Assembly (NCBI GenBank): GCA_026706505.1 | Contig: JAPOYQ010000271.1 | Location: 1 to 10,704 of the forward strand | DNA from: Gemmatimonadota bacterium | Lineage (GTDB): Bacteria; Latescibacterota; UBA2968; UBA8231 | DNA: 10,704 nucleotides | Direction: 5' to 3' | Shown: one piece after another, positions 6,493-10,704 of the stretch | Position numbering within the stretch: position 1 is the first letter of the stretch | Layout of the letters: each line of letters opens with the position of its first letter | Position numbers and translations under genes: made by a program | Notes under the pieces: generated by a model | Database searches by the model: none | Seen by the model: the letters and a program-made list of their open reading frames with translations, nothing else | Told to the model about the DNA's origin: nothing

Positions 6493-8688
6493 TCAATGTC
6501 CGTTGTGCGCGGCGGCAAAGTGGAATTTCGGCAGGGCTACTTCAGTTGCCGACGGGTGGCCCTCGCGCAAGCGGTACGCTCGGTCGAGCTCCAGCCCCTG
6601 CCAGCGCTGCGCCTGATGGGTCGCCGGCCAGATGATTTCCACGAAGACCAACTCCGTGGCGTCCCCTAGGCCGAGGTGCGGAGCGAGCGGGTTGGCCCCA
6701 AAGCTGCCGCCCGAACCGATGAGGTGGTGGATGTCGCGTGTACTGCCGTCCGGTCGCCGCACGCGCACGCGCACGCGGCCGCCAATAGCACCTCGGTTCG
6801 ACTGCACGCCTTGGGGAAACAGCCGCAGCCAGCGATTGCCGTGTCCGGGATTTTCGTAGAGCACGTTTTGGTAGAGGTCGCCTGCAAAGGCTCCGCCCAT
6901 GACCTCGAAGATATCTTGGTCTCCATCGTTGTCGAGGTCTGCAAAGGATACGCCGTGCCCTTTCTGTACGTTGCCGAAACCGCCTGTTGTGGTGACGTCC
7001 AAAAACCGCGCGCCACCGTCGTTGCGCAACATGCGGTTGGGCGTGAGCGAGCGCAGATCGGGAATCCCAGTGCCCACGTAGCAGTCGGGGAACCCATCGT
7101 TGTCCAAGTCGCCGTAGTTGGCACCCATAGCCAGGATGACTTGGCCAAAGCTCCCCAGCGATTCGGTGACCTCGGTGAAGGTGCCATCGCCGTCATTGCG
7201 GTACACACGCGCGTGATCGGCGGCGAATTCCTCGCCGAGGTACGCGCGAGCCATGTCGCCGAGGTCGTCCATGTTGTAGCCGCCGGCAAACAAATCGAGC
7301 CAGCCGTCGTTGTCGTAGTCCCAAAACCAAGTGGGAAAGCTCTCGTTCGGCCCCGGTGCGACGACCGTTGCCGGAAAGCGCCAGCCCTTTGGTGTGTCGC
7401 CGAGGTTGCGGTAGAGAACGTTTCCTCGGTAGCACTGAGATGCGCGTAGGTCGATCAAACCGTCGTTGTCTATATCGCCCCAGGCAACGCCCTTCACAAA
7501 GCCCACGTGATTGACGCCGACTGCGGGGGCCACATCGACAAAACGACCATCCCCTTGGTTGCGAAACAACTGGCATGGGTGGGGCTGCTTGCCGGACTCA
7601 TTGCCGACGAACAGATCCAACCAGCCGTCGTTGTCGTAGTCGGCAAAGGCCGCGGCGTGGGTCGGGTGCAAGGAGAACAAGCTGGCGCGCCGCGTCACGT
7701 CCGCAAAGCTGCCGTTGCCGTTGTTGCGCAACAGAGAGTTGGGCATGCGGCCCTCTTCCCCCATCCAGGCACCGCGCAAAACGAGCAGATCGACATCGCC
7801 GTCGTTGTCGTAGTCGGCCTGCTCGAGGTTGATCCCTCCTATCTGACCATCTAGCCCTGCCGCTGTCGTGGCCTCGGTAAACGTGCCATCGCCCTCGTTG
7901 TGGAAGTAGCGCAGTGGATCGCGCAGTCCCCACGAAGAGACCGCGATATCGAGCAGACCGTCGCCGTCGAAGTCCTCGACCGCGCTACCGCCCGCTAGGC
8001 CAACGGCCGCGACTCCAGCCGCCGGTGCCACGTCGCGGAAGCGCTGGATTCCGCCGCTGTCGCCGTCGAATACGCGCGGGGGAATGCGCCAGGGCTTTGG
8101 CACCCCTTCTGGGTATTCGCCCAAGGTCATGTACGCCAAGTTCAACAGCCAGCGCGTCCCCAAGTCACTTGGGTGCTTGTTCAGGTTTATGGTGTAGTGT
8201 TCGATGGCGCGGCGGGAGCCTTCCTGCAAGGTGTGGACGCCGTCGTCGCGGATCGGCAGCAAGCAGGAGTTCGTGGTGTGGTTGCGCAGGCAGTTCTCCT
8301 GCTCTCCGAGGCGCAGATAGGCGATGGCGAGCTGGTCGTGCAGCATGTAGACGAAGCCCTCGGTCGCCGGTACCTGCCCAGCCTCTACGGCCACCAGAAC
8401 GCCTTGCAGCTCTTCGATGCCCGCGCGCAAATCCCCGGCTCGCACCCGCTCTTGGGCAATCCGCAGGCGCATGTTCAGCCGCTTGACCGCGCTCATCGGT
8501 TGCCCCAGCAGGGAACTGAGGCCCTCGACGCGGGCTTGGTTCAGATAGATGTTGGCAATGGGATCGGCCCGCTGGGCGAGGCGCGCCAGCACCGTCGCCA
8601 TAAAACGCGAATCTGCGCGATTAACGTCGGCGTCCTCTTGCCCCAAGGCGGCTGTGGCCCATAGAAGGACGGCTATAATGCTCTGCAT
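6493..8688 (-). CDS. Exported FG-GAP/VCBS-repeat protein with ASPIC/UnbV domain (CRTAC1 type)
   Basis: A 731-aa exported protein predicted to form a beta-propeller. An N-terminal signal peptide (hydrophobic about 4-15) is followed by a helical, TPR-like region (about 60-200) with conserved-looking ENC...SCLLPI (C133, C142) and GVHT. Seven calcium-binding-type DxDxDG motifs follow at 239, 292, 350, 405, 457, 527 and 584, mostly 52-58 residues apart. The C-terminal ASPIC/UnbV domain is about 632-708 (GAIGGRVRVRV, GSGGSFGANPLAPHLGLG, VEIIWP). Family members are extracellular or periplasmic; the substrate or partner is unknown. The start is uncertain: ATG 8688 gives a compact signal peptide without an N-terminal positive charge, whereas ATG 8742, 12 bases after tRNA-Ile, adds 18 residues including an Arg. 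Neither has a clear ribosome site. No frameshift is seen. Confidence 0.88.
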   Translation of the reverse strand: MQSIIAVLLWATAALGQEDADVNRADSRFMATVLARLAQRADPIANIYLNQARVEGLSSLLGQPMSAVKRLNMRLRIAQERVRAGDLRAGIEELQGVLVAVEAGQVPATEGFVYMLHDQLAIAYLRLGEQENCLRNHTTNSCLLPIRDDGVHTLQEGSRRAIEHYTINLNKHPSDLGTRWLLNLAYMTLGEYPEGVPKPWRIPPRVFDGDSGGIQRFRDVAPAAGVAAVGLAGGSAVEDFDGDGLLDIAVSSWGLRDPLRYFHNEGDGTFTEATTAAGLDGQIGGINLEQADYDNDGDVDLLVLRGAWMGEEGRMPNSLLRNNGNGSFADVTRRASLFSLHPTHAAAFADYDNDGWLDLFVGNESGKQPHPCQLFRNQGDGRFVDVAPAVGVNHVGFVKGVAWGDIDNDGLIDLRASQCYRGNVLYRNLGDTPKGWRFPATVVAPGPNESFPTWFWDYDNDGWLDLFAGGYNMDDLGDMARAYLGEEFAADHARVYRNDGDGTFTEVTESLGSFGQVILAMGANYGDLDNDGFPDCYVGTGIPDLRSLTPNRMLRNDGGARFLDVTTTGGFGNVQKGHGVSFADLDNDGDQDIFEVMGGAFAGDLYQNVLYENPGHGNRWLRLFPQGVQSNRGAIGGRVRVRVRRPDGSTRDIHHLIGSGGSFGANPLAPHLGLGDATELVFVEIIWPATHQAQRWQGLELDRAYRLREGHPSATEVALPKFHFAAAHNGH
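6931..7974 (-). repeat. Seven intragenic repeats encoding DxDxDG calcium-binding loops
   Basis: The aspartate-rich loops of the VCBS/ASPIC gene are repeated at the DNA level. A 21-bp stretch is identical at 7300-7320 and 7621-7641, and 18 of those bases recur at 7798-7815. Degenerate copies end at 6939, 7110, 7476 and 7974. The copies encode variants of DYDNDG. They are parts of the coding sequence, not mobile repeats. Confidence 0.85.
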
Positions 8689-8754
8689 GAGAAATAAAAA
8701 ACGGCTACAAAAATTGGCTGCCCAATCCTCGTAACCGCACATGTAAAAAAATAA

Positions 8755-8831
<77 letters not shown>

Positions 8832-8846
8832 CGTAAAGTAGTTAAA

Positions 8847-8874
8847 AACCTAGGATTTTTCCCAAGTAGGTCAA
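8847..8874 (-). promoter_or_regulatory. Candidate promoter of tRNA-Ile2
   Basis: On the minus strand TTGACC (8869-8874), which overlaps the dnaG stop codon, is followed after 16 bases by TAGGTT (8847-8852). The predicted start near 8840 is about nine bases before the mature tRNA. The -35 is good and the -10 is weak, so the tRNA may alternatively depend on read-through from dnaG. Confidence 0.4.
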
Positions 8875-10697
8875 GAGCTTTGTTGGGCAGCGACCGCTTG
8901 GCGCTCTTGGTTGAGCGCAACGAGTTCGGCGCTGATGCGCGCAATTTCGCTGTCGTCGGATGCCGTTGCAAGGGCTTGCCGCGCATTGTCGATGCGCTTT
9001 TGCAGCGCATTTTTCTGAAAGTAAAGCAGATAGTCACGCCATTGCCGCTCGACTTGTTCCTCGTCGAAACCTTGGGCCGCGCATTGGGCGGCTAGGCGTG
9101 CGAGTACGTCGTCCTCTAGCCTGCTGATGATCATGCCAAGGTCGATGGTTTTGCCGTGGGCATGGTGGTCGAAGAACGCGCGACACAGGGCCTGAATGCG
9201 AGCGTCGCTTAGGGAATCGGGGGCGAATTCGCGGACAGTTTCGGGTATGAGCTGCGGGAAGTTGAGCAACAGCCCCATGAATTCGAGCTCGTGACGCGGT
9301 GGGTCGGGCGGAGCCGTCGTCTGGCCCTCTGCTCGGCTGGCCGTAAGGGTCAAGGAGGTCGTCTGTCCGTCGGCAACGGCCATGTGCGGTCGTTGGGGAC
9401 GGCGCATGGAGGCTTGCAGGTCGTGGCGCAGGGATTGCTCATCCACCGAGAGGCGTCCGGAGACTTCGCGCAGCAGCAAATCGCGGTGGACCGCATCGCG
9501 GGGCTTGGCTAGGAGCGGTTTGAGCCGTTCGATGGCGTGTGCTTTGCCTTCGACGCTGGAGAGGTCGTGCTGCTGGGCGAGTTGTTCGAGGTAGAAATCG
9601 AGAACTGACTGGGCATTTTCGGCTCGTTCGAGCAGCACGTCCGCGCCGTGCTCTTGGATGAAGGTATCGGGATCGTGCTCTGCGGGCAGCGAAACGACGC
9701 GGGCGTCTAGGCCAGTACCTAAGAGAGCTTCGCAGGCTCGCATAGCGGCAGTGGAGCCGGCCGCGTCGCCGTCGAACAGCAACACTACTTGGCGGGCAAA
9801 GCGGGCCAACAGGCGGCCGTGGTCCTCGGTCAGGGCCGTGCCGGAGGTGGCGACTACGTGCTGGATGCCAGCCTGCCCTAGGCTGATGAGATCCATGTAG
9901 CCCTCGACGACTAGTACGGCATCTTGGCGGCGGATGGCGTCACGGGTGATGGATAGTCCATAGAGCACCCGACCCTTATGGTAGATGGACGTCTCGGGCG
10001 AGTTCAGATATTTAGGCTCTTGGTCGGGCTGGAGGGCGCGGGCGCCGAAGGCGATGGTCCGATCGGAGAGATTGGCAATGGGAAAGGAGATCCGGTCGCG
10101 AAAGCGGTCGTAGTGGCCGCTTCCCTTAGAGCGCGGCAGAGCCAACCCGGCCCGCTCCAAGATCTGAGGATTTAAGCCTCGGCGACCGGCCACTTTGAGC
10201 AAGGCGTCCCACTCCGGCGGCGCGTAGCCCAAGCCGAATCGCGCGATGGTTTCGCCTGTGAGGCCACGGGTCTGTAGATACGTGCGGGCAGTAGCGCCGG
10301 CATCGTCGTTAAGCAGCAGATGGTGAAAGTACTTTTGCGCTAGGTCGTTGGCCCGGTAGAGTTCGTCGTCGGCTGCAGCCTCCTCGCGCGATGGCCCCGA
10401 ATGCTCGGGCAGAGCGACGCCAGCGCGCTCGGCGAGGAATTTGACTGCTTCGACAAAAGTGACGCGGTCGATCTCTTGGATGAATTTGAATACATTGCCT
10501 CCGACACCACAGCCGAAGCAGTGGTAGAATTGGCGGTCGGGATCGACGCTGAACGAGGGGGTTTTTTCGTCGTGAAAAGGGCAGAGGCCGGAGTAGTTGC
10601 GGCCCTTCTTGACGAGCTGGACGTGTTCGGAGATCAAGTCGACGATGTCGGTGGCGTCGCGGATGCGTTGGAGGATGTCTTCGGGGATGCGTGGCAT
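8871..10697 (-). CDS. dnaG: DNA primase
   Basis: Bacterial replicative primase that synthesises RNA primers on single-stranded DNA at the fork, working with the DnaB helicase. The 608-aa product is complete. The CHC2 zinc-binding domain is at about 1-100 with ligands C39, H42, C60 and C63 (CPFHDEKTPSF and YHCFGCGVGG). The catalytic core runs to about 370, and its TOPRIM motifs are VEGYMD (264-269, catalytic E265) and LLFDGDAAG (DGD at 309-311). The C-terminal third (about 470-608) is helical, ending in a Gln/Ala-rich coiled-coil-like stretch, as expected for the DnaB-interaction region, which is poorly conserved in the family. The ATG at 10697 gives the standard MPRIPEDILQRIRDATDIV start. Upstream sequence is cut after seven bases, so neither promoter nor neighbour can be judged. 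Downstream is tRNA-Ile2, not the rpoD often found beside dnaG. Confidence 0.96.
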   Translation of the reverse strand: MPRIPEDILQRIRDATDIVDLISEHVQLVKKGRNYSGLCPFHDEKTPSFSVDPDRQFYHCFGCGVGGNVFKFIQEIDRVTFVEAVKFLAERAGVALPEHSGPSREEAAADDELYRANDLAQKYFHHLLLNDDAGATARTYLQTRGLTGETIARFGLGYAPPEWDALLKVAGRRGLNPQILERAGLALPRSKGSGHYDRFRDRISFPIANLSDRTIAFGARALQPDQEPKYLNSPETSIYHKGRVLYGLSITRDAIRRQDAVLVVEGYMDLISLGQAGIQHVVATSGTALTEDHGRLLARFARQVVLLFDGDAAGSTAAMRACEALLGTGLDARVVSLPAEHDPDTFIQEHGADVLLERAENAQSVLDFYLEQLAQQHDLSSVEGKAHAIERLKPLLAKPRDAVHRDLLLREVSGRLSVDEQSLRHDLQASMRRPQRPHMAVADGQTTSLTLTASRAEGQTTAPPDPPRHELEFMGLLLNFPQLIPETVREFAPDSLSDARIQALCRAFFDHHAHGKTIDLGMIISRLEDDVLARLAAQCAAQGFDEEQVERQWRDYLLYFQKNALQKRIDNARQALATASDDSEIARISAELVALNQERQAVAAQQSS

Positions 10698-10704
10698 TGC
10701 TAGC

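Noticed and set aside
6676..7449. Long plus-strand open frame opposite the VCBS/ASPIC gene
   Set aside because: Its Val-rich runs are the antisense of the DxDxDG repeats. It has no ribosome site, and the minus-strand protein matches known domains throughout.
8844..8860. Near-palindrome AAAAACCTAGGATTTTT between dnaG and tRNA-Ile2 considered as a terminator
   Set aside because: The GC core is a self-complementary CCTAGG with no loop, so it cannot form a proper hairpin. The region fits better as a tRNA promoter.

Overview
The window is a stretch of bacterial chromosome, GC-rich by eye apart from one AT-rich gap near 5545-5610. Most of it is core metabolism: a long Rel/SpoT (p)ppGpp enzyme, a histidinol-phosphate aminotransferase, a polyprenyl-phosphate-type glycosyltransferase, the murein-recycling ligase Mpl, DNA primase and two tRNA genes. 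Mpl acts on a meso-diaminopimelate tripeptide, so a Gram-negative-type (diderm) envelope is likely. The two exported proteins, a lamin-tail-domain protein and an FG-GAP/VCBS plus ASPIC/UnbV protein of the CRTAC1 type, are common in environmental phyla such as Planctomycetota, Acidobacteriota and Latescibacterota. I cannot place the organism more exactly from the sequence alone.

Layout. Positions 1-2991 (+): the 3' part of rel, cut by the window edge, then hisC two bases later. Positions 2980-3948 (-): a family 2 glycosyltransferase with two C-terminal membrane segments, whose stop overlaps the end of hisC tail to tail. Positions 3949-4058: a divergent control region with one candidate promoter per direction. 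Positions 4059-5486 (+): mpl, whose promoter predicts a transcript that starts at the start codon. Positions 5487-5651: an AT-rich gap with a 14-bp palindrome. Positions 5652-6311 (+): a secreted lamin-tail-domain protein with a probable frameshift. Positions 6290-6373: two strong hairpins between convergent units. Positions 6379-10697 (-): dnaG, tRNA-Ile2(CAU), the exported VCBS/ASPIC protein and tRNA-Val(CAC), all in the same direction and closely spaced, ending at the hairpins.

How the genes relate. The rel-hisC pair is probably one translationally coupled operon linking the stringent response to an amino-acid biosynthetic enzyme. The glycosyltransferase and mpl share a divergent promoter region and both concern envelope building blocks. 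The minus-strand unit mixes messenger and tRNA genes, so tRNA processing may cut the transcript into separate mRNAs. The two exported proteins are the only accessory-looking genes; they point tail to tail at tRNA-Val and the hairpins. I see no insertion sequence, CRISPR array, phage gene or rRNA, and no convincing new multi-gene system. The most useful oddities are the frameshifted lamin-tail gene, the apparently leaderless mpl and the mixed tRNA/protein transcription unit.
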